Of a stretch of DNA of 64,000 nt, positions 9,367 through 17,887 are shown piece after piece. Below the pieces are notes generated by a model, which ran no database searches, had not been told where the DNA came from, and was given only the letters and a program-made list of their open reading frames with translations. Source of the stretch: Natronorubrum sediminis (GTDB taxonomy: Archaea > Halobacteriota > Halobacteria > Halobacteriales > Natrialbaceae); contig NZ_FNWL01000001.1 of NCBI RefSeq assembly GCF_900108095.1, positions 1,364,001 through 1,428,000 on the forward strand, in the 5' to 3' direction. Position 1 is the stretch's first letter. Each line of letters opens with the position of its first letter. The position numbers and the translations under genes were made by a program.

Positions 9367-9485
9367 AACGGACTGCTGGCAGTCGGTGTCGGTTCAACGG
9401 CGATCCGTTTTGCGATCGTGCCCGCAAATCGTTACAGCACTCCGTCCGACGAGGGATTTAGGCGCTGGACATCGTACCAACCCGT

Positions 9486-9914
9486 ATGCTTTCGACGATC
9501 CTCGTTCCCGTCGACGATTCCGAACACGCCGGTCGAGCCCTCGAGTACGCACTCGACAACTACCCCGACGCCGAGGTCACCGTCCTCCACGTCGTCGGCG
9601 TCCCGTCGATGATGATGGGTGATGCAGTTGGACTAACCCTCGAGGACGACCTCGAGGAGGCGGCCGCCGAACGCGCCGAGTCGGTGTTCGAGCGAACACA
9701 GGCGATTGCCGACGACCGGGATCGCGAGATAGAAACGGCCGTCGGCGTCGGTCATCCGGCCCGGAACATCATCGACCGTGCCGAGGACTACGAGACGATC
9801 GTCATCGGCAGTCACGGCTCCGACTGGGATCGCGCGACGCGCCGGTTTCTGGTCGGCAACGTCGCCGAGACGGTGTCGAAGCGAGCGCCCGTTCCGGTCG
9901 TGATCGTTCGCTAA
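9486..9914 (+). CDS. UspA-type universal stress protein
   Basis: A 142-residue single Usp domain. The N-terminus is MLSTILVPVDDSEHAGRALEYAL, with the Asp pair of the first beta strand. The nucleotide-binding loop is IGSHGSDWDRATRR followed by FLVGNVAETV and the closing strand VPVVIVR, close to the G-x2-G-x9-G-S/T motif of ATP-binding Usp proteins but with Asn in the last position. It follows the PiT gene on the same strand after 119 bases. Usp proteins often sit beside transporter genes in haloarchaea and may regulate them; this is context, not proof. Confidence 0.92.
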   Translation: MLSTILVPVDDSEHAGRALEYALDNYPDAEVTVLHVVGVPSMMMGDAVGLTLEDDLEEAAAERAESVFERTQAIADDRDREIETAVGVGHPARNIIDRAEDYETIVIGSHGSDWDRATRRFLVGNVAETVSKRAPVPVVIVR

Positions 9915-9932
9915 ACCGACGGCCGCAGTCGT

Positions 9933-10565
9933 TCACTCCTCGTCAGCGTCGTCCCCGACCGACTCCTCGACGATCTCCTCGATCTCAGACTCTCGAGGGC
10001 GGCGTTCGACGCGTTCTTTGACGTCTTCGACCTGCGTCTGGACCGCTTCGACCTGTCTTTCGACCGTTTCCTCGACCGACGCCTCGACGACCTCCTCGAC
10101 TTGTGTCTGGACGCCTTCGACCTGCTCTTCGACCGTTTCTTCGACTTGTGTCTGGACGCCTTCGACCTGCTCTTCGACCGTTTCTTCGACTTGTGTCTGG
10201 ACGTCTTCAACTTGCTCTTCGACCGTTTCTTCGACTTGTGTCTGGACGTCTTCAACTTGTTCTTCGACCGTTTCCTCGACCTGCGACTGAACGCCTTCGA
10301 CTTGCTCTTCGACCGTTTTTTCGACCTGCGTCTGAACCGCTTCGACTTGCTCCTCGACGGTCTGTTCAACCGCCTGCGTCATCCAGTCGGGATCGAACCG
10401 AGCCATCTTCCAGACGACGTGAACGACGTAGGAGGCGAACACACCGACACCGAACGCGATTCCGACGTTCGTCTCGACCGTTGCGATCAGGACGATCGAG
10501 AGGACGATCAACGCCCCGTACGCGAGGTCGACGACCGCGTCGACGCGAACCGGGTTCATCGCCAT
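9933..10565 (-). CDS. Membrane-anchored pentadecad-repeat coiled-coil protein
   Basis: A 210-residue protein of unknown function. Residues 10-30 and 34-52 are hydrophobic helices; Arg7, Lys53 and Arg56 flank them, so both ends should be cytoplasmic. From residue 71 to 160 there are six nearly perfect 15-residue repeats (consensus EEQVEGVQTQVEETV), then a decayed copy and an acidic tail. Valines fall at positions 4, 7, 11 and 15 (spacing 3-4-4-4). That is not a heptad; 15 residues in four turns is the periodicity of right-handed coiled coils such as the YadA stalk or VASP tetramerisation helix. The gene lies between two phosphate permease genes and a Usp gene. Start may be Met1 or Met3. Confidence 0.8.
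   Translation of the reverse strand: MAMNPVRVDAVVDLAYGALIVLSIVLIATVETNVGIAFGVGVFASYVVHVVWKMARFDPDWMTQAVEQTVEEQVEAVQTQVEKTVEEQVEGVQSQVEETVEEQVEDVQTQVEETVEEQVEDVQTQVEETVEEQVEGVQTQVEETVEEQVEGVQTQVEEVVEASVEETVERQVEAVQTQVEDVKERVERRPRESEIEEIVEESVGDDADEE
10086..10355 (-). repeat. Six tandem 45-bp repeats encoding 15-residue units
   Basis: The coding strand repeats a 45-base unit six times, matching residues 71-160 of the coiled-coil protein. Neighbouring units differ by only a few bases, mostly giving Asp/Gly or Ser/Thr changes, so they look recently duplicated and could vary in number between strains. Confidence 0.85.
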
Positions 10566-10717
10566 CGTCCTCCTGGAGCGACGGCGACACCCGTCACGGG
10601 ACGTGTTGCTCGAGTCGAGTTACCCCACGTCGGCGTGACCGACTGACTTCGACGAATCGACTGCCACGGAAACATGATATCTACACGGACGAGACTGTTC
10701 ACCGAAATACTTTGGAC

Positions 10718-11893
10718 TCAAAAGCCGAAGATCGGGACGAACCGGAACGTCAGGAACGCGCCAAGCGTCGCGAGCACCGGGACGAAGTTCTGGACTAAGA
10801 TCACCCGCGCAGTCGTCGACGGATCGAACAGATCCGACGCCTTCGGGATGTCCGCGGCTTCTTCCTCCCCAATTTCCGGTGCGGGTTCGCCCTCCTCCTC
10901 TGCGGTGAGTGCACCGACGGAGACACTCGTCTCCTCGCCGCCTCGAACGGCGTCCGTTACCGTCGTCGTCCGGGTCGCGCGCCCCCAGCCGAGCCCGATA
11001 ATGCTCATCGTCGCGACGATGACCAACTGGACCGGAATCCCGATCGCCGAGAGCAGGGTTACGATCGTCGCCGAGACGGTCATCACGACGACCGCCGCCG
11101 TCAACGGCAGGTTCGTAATATCGTTCCCCATCGTCTCGAGCGTCCGTCTAGCGATGGTGAACGCACCGATGGTGACCGCGACGCCCGCGAGGATGACTCC
11201 CCACTCCATCGAGAGGGCACCGCTGCCGACGAGCGGTGCAACGGCGTTTGCGACGTTACTGGCCCCCGAGCTAAAGGCCATGTAACAGCCGATCGCGACG
11301 ACGATCAGCGAGCCAGTGATCTCGCGTTTGTCCGTCCCCTCCGCGGCGGAGACTTTCGGAATCGTCGACGAGCGATCGACCACCCACAGGTGGGTTTCGC
11401 GTCTCGAGATAGCGACCCACTCGTTGAGTTGCGGGTAAAAGTAGCGGCCGATCACGCCGCTGACCCAGAAGGCGACGATCGGCGCAACGATCCACCACGA
11501 GACGATTTCGCCCATCGTGGCCCAATCGAGCGTCCCCGTCGCCAGTCCGAGGCCGGCAATCGAGCCGACCGCGGTCATCGACGTCGAGGCCGGAACGCCG
11601 AACAGATTGCCCGCAAATAACGCGAGGCCGATGAAAAACAGGACACCGATCCCCGCCTCGAGCGTCAGAATATCGGCTGGGACGATGTCCTCCCCGAGCG
11701 TTTCCACGACGGCCGGCCCGACGATCCAACCGCCGAGAAAGAAAAAGACCGACATCAGCGCGGCGGCCCCGAGTTTCGAGAGCACGTGGGCGCCGACAGC
11801 GGGTCCGAACGAGACACCGGTGGTCGCCCCACCGATATTGTAGCCGACGAAGGCAGCCACGAGAATACCGATCAGTAACAGTGTCTCGATCAC
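10718..11893 (-). CDS. PiT-family inorganic phosphate permease (copy 2)
   Basis: A 391-residue paralogue of the permease at 8185-9366, pointing toward it. The family signatures are GYNIGGATTGVSFGPAVGAH at the N-terminus, GVPASTSMTAVGSIAGLG near 100 and AFSSGASNVANAVAPLVG in the second half. An acidic hydrophilic loop near 310-345 is followed by a last membrane helix. The start codon is GTG at 11891-11893; a TTTATCC element about 25 bases upstream agrees with a leaderless transcript. Having two PiT copies around a Usp gene and a membrane-bound coiled-coil gene suggests one functional locus for phosphate uptake. Confidence 0.93.
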   Translation of the reverse strand: MIETLLLIGILVAAFVGYNIGGATTGVSFGPAVGAHVLSKLGAAALMSVFFFLGGWIVGPAVVETLGEDIVPADILTLEAGIGVLFFIGLALFAGNLFGVPASTSMTAVGSIAGLGLATGTLDWATMGEIVSWWIVAPIVAFWVSGVIGRYFYPQLNEWVAISRRETHLWVVDRSSTIPKVSAAEGTDKREITGSLIVVAIGCYMAFSSGASNVANAVAPLVGSGALSMEWGVILAGVAVTIGAFTIARRTLETMGNDITNLPLTAAVVVMTVSATIVTLLSAIGIPVQLVIVATMSIIGLGWGRATRTTTVTDAVRGGEETSVSVGALTAEEEGEPAPEIGEEEAADIPKASDLFDPSTTARVILVQNFVPVLATLGAFLTFRFVPIFGF

Positions 11894-12242
11894 AGCGGAG
11901 ATAACGCAATCCTTCGGGATAAAGGATACTACTCATCCCACCGCACTCGTCGACTGACAGACAGAAACTGTCGCGGGCTGTGAGGCTATTTCACTGTGAT
12001 GTCTCCAGTCGGACGAGACGGCGATGACTCGAGAGGACGACGGACGAGTGACTTCGGTATCGAGGTCGATTCCATCGATCTAACGGGGGTGCTTTCGCAC
12101 ATATGTGATCTTTTGGAGAGTTCCTTCGAGCCGTATGAAACATGTGTTTAAATCTCGAGCGGCGAACAGAGATATCCTGCCTGATAGACCAGTGAGGACC
12201 GAACAGCAAGCTATACCAGTGCGGGACTCGAACCGCCGAACG
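11894..12242. promoter_or_regulatory. Divergent promoter region PiT / ferredoxin
   Basis: The 349-base gap between the divergent PiT (minus) and ferredoxin (plus) genes holds no gene. A TTTATCC element just upstream of the GTG at 11893 and a GTTTAAAT element near 12146-12153 are candidate TATA boxes for the two sides. Confidence 0.45.
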
Positions 12243-12632
12243 ATGCCCACGGTAGAATACCTCAACTACGAAGTACTGGACGACCAGGGCTGGGAGATGG
12301 ACGACGACGACCTCTTCGACCAGGCTGCCGACGCCGGTCTCGACGAAGAAGATTACGGCTCCCTCGACGTCGCCGAAGGGGAGTACATCCTCGAGGCCGC
12401 CGAGGCCCAGGGCTACGACTGGCCCTTCTCCTGCCGTGCAGGTGCCTGTGCAAACTGTGCAGCCATCATCAAGGAAGGCGAAATCCAGATGGACATGCAA
12501 CAGATCCTCTCCGACGAGGAAGTCGAGGACAAAAACGTCGTCCTGACTTGCATCGGTTCCGCTGAGACCGACGAAGTCAAGATCGTCTACAACGCGAAGC
12601 ACCTCGACTACCTGCAAAACCGCGTCATCTAA
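12243..12632 (+). CDS. fdx: Halobacterial-type 2Fe-2S ferredoxin
   Basis: A 129-residue plant-type ferredoxin, a soluble one-electron carrier. In haloarchaea it serves the pyruvate and 2-oxoglutarate:ferredoxin oxidoreductases and nitrate/nitrite assimilation. The cluster ligands are Cys64, Cys69, Cys72 (CRAGACANC) and Cys103 (LTCIG). Residues 17-43 form the acidic insertion ([20 protein letters not shown]) that marks halophilic ferredoxins. The C-terminal KHLDYLQNR segment is also characteristic. It stands alone, followed by a hairpin with a T-run. Confidence 0.96.
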   Translation: MPTVEYLNYEVLDDQGWEMDDDDLFDQAADAGLDEEDYGSLDVAEGEYILEAAEAQGYDWPFSCRAGACANCAAIIKEGEIQMDMQQILSDEEVEDKNVVLTCIGSAETDEVKIVYNAKHLDYLQNRVI

Positions 12633-13307
12633 CGGCTGCAACTACCGCATAGACGACCCGTCCCAGACGATGGGACGATTTTCACTGGTTTAGGCAAACG
12701 GTGACAGAAAACCCCAGCAACTGCTATCGTCTCGAGCAGTTCGTCTCCCCTACTCACCCCATTTTCGTGCAAAATTAGCTACACACTATACGAGCAAAAT
12801 GGATGGCGATACCACAGCAGGCCACACGCAAGGTATCAACCGATTGCATTCCCAACAGACGCGAGCAATCGAACGGTTGTGCCGGGCCTCTTGAAAGACC
12901 GGTACCCGTCGTGAGTCTTTGAGCGAGGCGTGGACGTTCGATAGCGAAACTGTGTCTCGAGCCGGTTTCACTCGCGAACTGGACGACAGGACCTGGTTTC
13001 GAAAGCGACCACGGGTGTGCCAGGACCGTCGACACACTCGCCGACGGCAGACGGCGAAACGACGGTGGGTGACGATGGTCGATGGTGGGTGACGATGGTC
13101 GACGGTGGTCGTCTGAGACGTGACTCGAGAGTCGGCTTTCCGGTGGAAAATCCCATACGGCAGCCGGCGACGATCAGGAAGGTGGGGACCTAATTCTGGG
13201 AGGCAGAGAGAAATCATGTCTTGAACAGACAGGGAACTGTCGCTTCCAAAAGAACGCGGTGTAGTTCGTGTATTTAATTTTGATGGAGTCCGGATACGAG
13301 CGCGCTA
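12633..13307. other. 675-base non-coding gap with a short tandem repeat
   Basis: Between the ferredoxin stop and the convergent MFS stop I see no credible gene on either strand; the longer open frames are rich in Arg, Cys and Trp, unlike the acidic coding style of the neighbours. At 13061-13110 a 20-base unit (GACGGTGGGTGACGATGGTC) occurs two and a half times in tandem with one mismatch. The stretch may be a decayed insertion, but no transposase remnant is recognisable. Confidence 0.5.
12659..12681 (+). terminator. Terminator hairpin after ferredoxin gene
   Basis: CGTCCCA, loop GACGA, TGGGACG forms a perfect 7-bp stem followed by ATTTT, 27 bases past the ferredoxin stop codon. This fits a transcription stop for a highly expressed single gene. 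Confidence 0.6.
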
Positions 13308-14576
13308 TCACGTGGACTCTCGACGGGAACGAACGACCAAGTACCCGGCGAGTAGCAGTCCGACCGCCGGGAACAGAGCGAGGACGCCAAAGAGCACTCC
13401 GACTCCACCGTAGGTGAGCGAGATACCGGCGACCGACGCGCCCGCGGCACCGATCCCGAAGACGCCGAGGTACGTATAGCCGAACGAGAGGCCGTGGACG
13501 TCGGCGGAAGCGTACTTTCCGATCAACGCCTGGTGGATTGGTGCCTCGACGTAGACGAAGAAGCCGAGGGCGGCGGCGATCACGAGCGTCGCGATCAACC
13601 CGCCCTGGGTCACGATGGGAAAGAGCAACGAGACGACGATCAACGCGACGAACGCGCCGACGATGGCCCACTCGGGCGAGCGGTAGTCGCTCACTTTTCC
13701 GCCCACGTACTGTCCGCCTGCGCCGATCAACAACAGTCCGGCGTAGACGTACTGGCTCGGCTCGAACGACTCTCCGGCGATCTCGACGGACGAAAAGACC
13801 GGCAGGTCAGCGAGCACGTCCGGCAAGAACGTGAAGACGCCCCGGTAGTACGTCCCCGCGAGCATCGCGATTGCGAACACGAGGATGAAACTGCCGACGA
13901 ACAACACCTTCGTCTGCTCGAGCAGCGTCGAGAGTTCGGCGCGTACGCCGTCGCCATCGGCGTCCTCGTTCGAGCCGAGTCGATCGCCGCCGTCGCTCGA
14001 GGCAGTGGGTTCGTCGACGGCTGCAGTTTCGTCGAACGAGAGGCCGTACGCCGCGACGACACCGATGACTGCTGGCACGACGAAGAGGGCGGCGACGATC
14101 CGCCAGTCGAGGAGGGTGAGTGCGATGGCGGCGGCGAGCGGGCCGAACGCCGTGCCGACGTTTCCGGCGACGCCGTGGTAGGCGAGGACGGTCCCCTGTT
14201 GGCGGGCTCCGCGAGTGATGAGCGAGAGTCCGGCGGGGTGATAGACGCTCGCGGCGGCCCCCCAGACGACGAGAGCCGCGCCGAGCACGTAGACGTTGGG
14301 TGCGAGGCTCACCAGCGCGAATCCGCCGCCCATGCCGACCATCGACCAGACGACGAGTTGCTTCGACCCGAATCGGTCCGCGAGAATGCCACTCGGCAGG
14401 GCACCGACGCCGATGAGGCCGTAGCCGACCGCGACGACCGTTCCTAACACCGCCGCGGAGACGTCGAACACGTCGAGCCAGATGACGACGAATAGCGGGA
14501 TCGTCAGCTCGTAGACGTGAAACGTCGCGTGGCCGATCATCGTAAACCGCGAGATTTGTCGGTCGTTTCGATTCAT
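13308..14576 (-). CDS. MFS transporter, type A
   Basis: A 422-residue major facilitator with twelve membrane helices. The start is placed at ATG 14576 (MNRNDRQISRFTM); an in-frame ATG ten codons upstream is less likely. The MFS loop 2-3 signature appears as GILADRFGSKQ, and SVYHPAGLSLITRG follows. A hydrophilic loop near 195-225 (DEPTASSDGGDRLG) joins the halves. It is clearly paralogous to the truncated permease at the right edge of the window (shared YHPAGLALIS, WHGIAGN-like and GYTYLGEFG-like stretches). No adjacent enzyme indicates a substrate. Confidence 0.85.
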   Translation of the reverse strand: MNRNDRQISRFTMIGHATFHVYELTIPLFVVIWLDVFDVSAAVLGTVVAVGYGLIGVGALPSGILADRFGSKQLVVWSMVGMGGGFALVSLAPNVYVLGAALVVWGAAASVYHPAGLSLITRGARQQGTVLAYHGVAGNVGTAFGPLAAAIALTLLDWRIVAALFVVPAVIGVVAAYGLSFDETAAVDEPTASSDGGDRLGSNEDADGDGVRAELSTLLEQTKVLFVGSFILVFAIAMLAGTYYRGVFTFLPDVLADLPVFSSVEIAGESFEPSQYVYAGLLLIGAGGQYVGGKVSDYRSPEWAIVGAFVALIVVSLLFPIVTQGGLIATLVIAAALGFFVYVEAPIHQALIGKYASADVHGLSFGYTYLGVFGIGAAGASVAGISLTYGGVGVLFGVLALFPAVGLLLAGYLVVRSRREST

Positions 14577-14757
14577 TGCTGGTGAGGGTGACTCGAGCGT
14601 CCGCAAACGATCATCATTGTGAACGGGGGTAACGTGAATCTACCGTCCGTACCACTATTCAGGTGCGTGAAACGACCGTACTTGCCGGTACATCCACATT
14701 GATTGGCTCCTGCTGAGAGGATTCGATCCAGAGCCGTGATGGTGTGTTGACGAACTG

Positions 14758-15930
14758 ATGGCCTGGCAATACAAGTACACAGTCCTCGCGCTGTGTACGC
14801 TGGCGTTTCTCTCGACGACGGTTGCTCGACTCGCGATTAGTCCGGTCGTCCCGGCGATTACGGACGATTTCGAAATTTCGAACACAGTTATCGGATTCGC
14901 ACTGACGGGCATGTGGATGGCCTACGCGCTCGCGCAGTTCCCGAGTGGCATCCTCGGCGACCGATTCGGCGAACGGGCGGTGATCCTCCTCGCGCTAGGC
15001 GGGACGTCGATCATGTGCGTGTTGCTCGCCCTGTCGCCCCATTTCGCCGTATTCGTCCTCGCCGTCATCGCCCTCGGTGGGGTCGCCGGCCTCCACTACA
15101 GCGTCGCGACGACGTTTCTCGGTCGGACGTTCGACAATCTCGGGTTCGCGATCGGCATTCACACGAGCGGATCGTCCGCGGCGGGACTCATCGCCCCAGT
15201 CGCCGCCGCCTGGATTAGCGTTCGCTTTGGCTGGCGTCCGGCGGTTGCGTTCGCGACCGTGATCGCCTTTCCGATCTTCCTCCTCTTTGCGTGGCGTATT
15301 CGACCGACCGACCCGCGTCAACCGGGAAAAGCAGTCGTGGAACGACTACAACTCGGGCCGGTCGTCGGGATACTCAAACGCCCGGAGATCGCATTCACGG
15401 TGGCGATCGCTGCGCTCTGTGCGTTCGTCTGGCAGGGAATCGCCTCGTTTTTGCCCGCGTTTCTCGTCGAGTACCGCGGCCAGTCTGAAGCGATCGCGGG
15501 AACCGTTTTCGCGATGTACTTCGTCACGCAATCGGTGACGAAGCCGAGTATCGGCGCGCTGTCGGATCGCTTGGGCCGCGACGCCGTCATCGTCGGCTGT
15601 ATGATCACCGGCGTGAGCGGGCTGGGACTGTTCGTCGCCGTTCCCGGCCTCCTCGGCGTCATCGGCGGCATCGTCCTCGTCGGCATCGGCTTGAGCTGGG
15701 CCGTCGCGATCGAGCCACGATTCATGGAAAACATGTCCGAACAGGAACGCGGCGGCGGCTTCGGGCTCGTTCGGACGGTCTACCTCGTTATCGGATCGCT
15801 CGGCTCGCTCGCTGTCGGCCTCTTCGCCGACGTCTTCGGCTGGGCCGTCTCCTTTGGCATGCTGATGGCCGCGTTAGGGATCGTCGCCGTCGGCTTGCTC
15901 GCGAACTCGGCACTCGGACTCGAGTATTAG
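14758..15930 (+). CDS. MFS transporter, type B (390 aa, copy 1)
   Basis: A 390-residue twelve-helix MFS permease beginning MAWQYKYTVLALCTLAFLS. Loop 2-3 reads GILGDRFGERAVIL; LHYSVATTFLGRTF and GIHTSGSSAAGLIAPVAAAW follow, then an FGLVRTVYL motif near 335 before helix 11. It is one of three close paralogues in the window (this one, 15972-17144 and 52258-53433), all 390-391 residues long. It is convergent with the second copy, 41 bases away. Substrates of this group, annotated as nitrate/nitrite- or organic-anion-like MFS, are not known. Confidence 0.88.
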   Translation: MAWQYKYTVLALCTLAFLSTTVARLAISPVVPAITDDFEISNTVIGFALTGMWMAYALAQFPSGILGDRFGERAVILLALGGTSIMCVLLALSPHFAVFVLAVIALGGVAGLHYSVATTFLGRTFDNLGFAIGIHTSGSSAAGLIAPVAAAWISVRFGWRPAVAFATVIAFPIFLLFAWRIRPTDPRQPGKAVVERLQLGPVVGILKRPEIAFTVAIAALCAFVWQGIASFLPAFLVEYRGQSEAIAGTVFAMYFVTQSVTKPSIGALSDRLGRDAVIVGCMITGVSGLGLFVAVPGLLGVIGGIVLVGIGLSWAVAIEPRFMENMSEQERGGGFGLVRTVYLVIGSLGSLAVGLFADVFGWAVSFGMLMAALGIVAVGLLANSALGLEY

Positions 15931-15971
15931 CGCCTGTTCCAGCACTCGCTCCTCGAGGGTCGCTTCAGTAC

Positions 15972-17144
15972 TTATAACCCGAGACGGAGGACGCGATTGG
16001 TCGCGATCGTCGCACAGACGAGAGCCATGATGCCGGCGAGCACGGCGAATGCGGCTTCCCATCCGAAGAAGTCAGCGAGTGCGCCGACGGCGACGCTGCC
16101 CGACGCGCCGGTCGTCATGTAGACGGTTCGAACGAGTCCGAAGCCCGTGCTCCGTTCGGCGTCCGTAAACGAGTCCATGAACCGCGACTGGACCGGCGCG
16201 CCCCAACTCATCGCGAGCCCGATGAAACAGACGCTGAGTGCGTAAATAGCGAGGCTGTCGGCGACGACGAGCGCACCGTAGCCGAGGACGCCCGCACTCA
16301 TCGAGACGACCGTCGTCGCGTCGCGGCCGAATCGATCGGAAAGCCAGCCGGTGAGGGGCTGCGTAAGGCCGTGGGCGAGAAAGTAAAGCGAGAACAGCGC
16401 GCTCGCGAGCGACGCCGAAAGACCTTGGCCGTCCTCGAAGAACGCCGGCAGGAACGACGCCGTCGCCTGCCACGTAAACGCACAGAGAAACGCGATGAGC
16501 GTCGTGTACGCGATAGACGGTCGAGAGAGTAACTCGAATATCGTGGTGATCTGGACGCGTTCTCGCATCGGTTGCTCCGGACGCGTCGGCGTCGTCGGTC
16601 GGATTCGCCAGATGAAGAGGACGAACAGTGGAATCGCGAAGAGCGCGCCGATGAGGATACCCGCTCGCCAGCCGTAGAAACTAGCGATCAGTGCCGCCGC
16701 GACGGGGGCGACGAGACCGGCGGCGGGACTCCCGGCGATGTGAAACCCAATCGCGCGACCGATATCGTCGAACTGCTTCGTCAGGTAGGTCGTCGCCGGC
16801 GTGTAGTGCAGGCCGGCACCGAATCCGAGCACGATCGCGAAGACGACGAACAATCCGAACGTCGGGGAGATCGCGAGAAAGATGCTCGCGACGCCCGTTA
16901 ACCCGATCGCCGTAAGAATAACGCGACGCTCACCGAATCGGTCACCGAAGATACCGCTCGGAAACTGTGCAAGCGCATACGTCGCCCACATCAACGAGAG
17001 GGCGAAGCCAACGGCCGCGTTCGAGACGCCGAAATCGTCGGTTATCGCGGGGACGAGCGGACTGATCGACAGCCGCGCGACCATGGTCCCCATGAACGCG
17101 AGCGTACACAGCACTAACGCCGTATGGGTGTACCGCCACTTCAC
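15972..17144 (-). CDS. MFS transporter, type B (390 aa, copy 2)
   Basis: A paralogue of the preceding gene, facing it. I start it at GTG 17142-17144 (VKWRYTHTALVLCTLAF), not at the ATG 24 codons upstream, because this gives 390 residues and an N-terminus aligned with the two sister proteins; the upstream codons encode a Pro/Arg-rich stretch. The motifs are GIFGDRFGERRVIL, LHYTPATTYLTKQF, GFHIAGSPAAGLVAPVAAA and FGLVRTVYMTTG. The carboxymuconolactone-decarboxylase-like gene lies 89 bases upstream on the same strand and may be cotranscribed. Confidence 0.87.
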   Translation of the reverse strand: MKWRYTHTALVLCTLAFMGTMVARLSISPLVPAITDDFGVSNAAVGFALSLMWATYALAQFPSGIFGDRFGERRVILTAIGLTGVASIFLAISPTFGLFVVFAIVLGFGAGLHYTPATTYLTKQFDDIGRAIGFHIAGSPAAGLVAPVAAALIASFYGWRAGILIGALFAIPLFVLFIWRIRPTTPTRPEQPMRERVQITTIFELLSRPSIAYTTLIAFLCAFTWQATASFLPAFFEDGQGLSASLASALFSLYFLAHGLTQPLTGWLSDRFGRDATTVVSMSAGVLGYGALVVADSLAIYALSVCFIGLAMSWGAPVQSRFMDSFTDAERSTGFGLVRTVYMTTGASGSVAVGALADFFGWEAAFAVLAGIMALVCATIATNRVLRLGL

Positions 17145-17233
17145 AGCCCCCCGTTTCGGGGGTGGGAAAAAGCGGCTTGCGTTCCCGGTCGATCTGTCCG
17201 GAGAATATTGTCCCAACGGACGTTCTTCGTCGC

Positions 17234-17794
17234 TTACCCGAGCGACGGGGCGTCCTCGTCCGGGGCGACCTCGAGGGCGTTGAGGACGACGGCGAGCATG
17301 CTGTAGTAACCGAAGGTCGCAACGAGTTCAGTTACTCCGGTGGTCCCGAACTGGTCGGCGGCAGCCTCGAAGTGTTCGTCGTCTACCTCGTTCGTCTCGA
17401 ACAGTTGGCGGCCGAACGTGACGATGCGTCGCTCGTGGCTCGAGAGACCGTCGACGGCAACTCGCTCGCGAACGGCCTCGATCGCCTCGTCGCTGACGCC
17501 GGCGTCTCGCGCGATCGGTTCGTGGACGGCCCACTCGAACGGACAGTCGAACTCGCGTGCGGTCGTCAGGATCGCGAGCTCCCGGACGTCGTCGGGAAGG
17601 ACGCTGTCGAATCGAATGTACGTCCCCAGGTGCCCCGCGCGGCCCGCCACCTCGGGGCTATTCAACAAGACGCCGAAGGGGCCGATCACGTCGCCGCGAC
17701 TGTCGACAATCTTGTCGTAATTGTGGTATTGATCCTCAGGAATCGCCGCTTTAGACGCGATAAATGGGACTCTAGGCGAGTCATTGTCTGCCAT
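17234..17794 (-). CDS. Carboxymuconolactone-decarboxylase (CMD)-family protein (186 aa)
   Basis: A 186-residue all-helical protein of the CMD/AhpD-like fold. The core reads LAILTTAREFDCPFEWAVH then EPIARDAGVSDEAIEAVRE, with the Glu-Trp-x-x-His of the CMD group; the CxxC of AhpD peroxidases is absent (only one Cys), so peroxidase activity is unlikely. It lies just upstream of an MFS gene on the same strand and just downstream of the TRAP permease. A second, related protein is encoded at 35833-36372. In other haloarchaea such genes accompany aromatic or organic-acid degradation; the reaction here is not known. Confidence 0.8.
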   Translation of the reverse strand: MADNDSPRVPFIASKAAIPEDQYHNYDKIVDSRGDVIGPFGVLLNSPEVAGRAGHLGTYIRFDSVLPDDVRELAILTTAREFDCPFEWAVHEPIARDAGVSDEAIEAVRERVAVDGLSSHERRIVTFGRQLFETNEVDDEHFEAAADQFGTTGVTELVATFGYYSMLAVVLNALEVAPDEDAPSLG

Positions 17795-17887
17795 TGTATC
17801 CGAATCGTTGGCACTCGAGGATATATAGCTAGCGGAGAACAGGCGACCAGACGTCGAAAGGCGAACCGACGCCGGTCGGTCGTCGGC

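Noticed and set aside
12213-12239. Minus-strand GCGGTTCGAGTCCCGC, similar to a tRNA T-arm, just before the ferredoxin start
   Set aside because: The loop pairs as 4 bp with an 8-base loop, not the 5-bp stem with 7-base loop, and no acceptor, D or anticodon arm can be built around it.
12786-13217. Possible 143-residue gene on the minus strand in the gap after ferredoxin
   Set aside because: The translation is basic and rich in Arg, Cys and Trp, opposite to the acidic style of this genome, and no promoter or family motif is visible.
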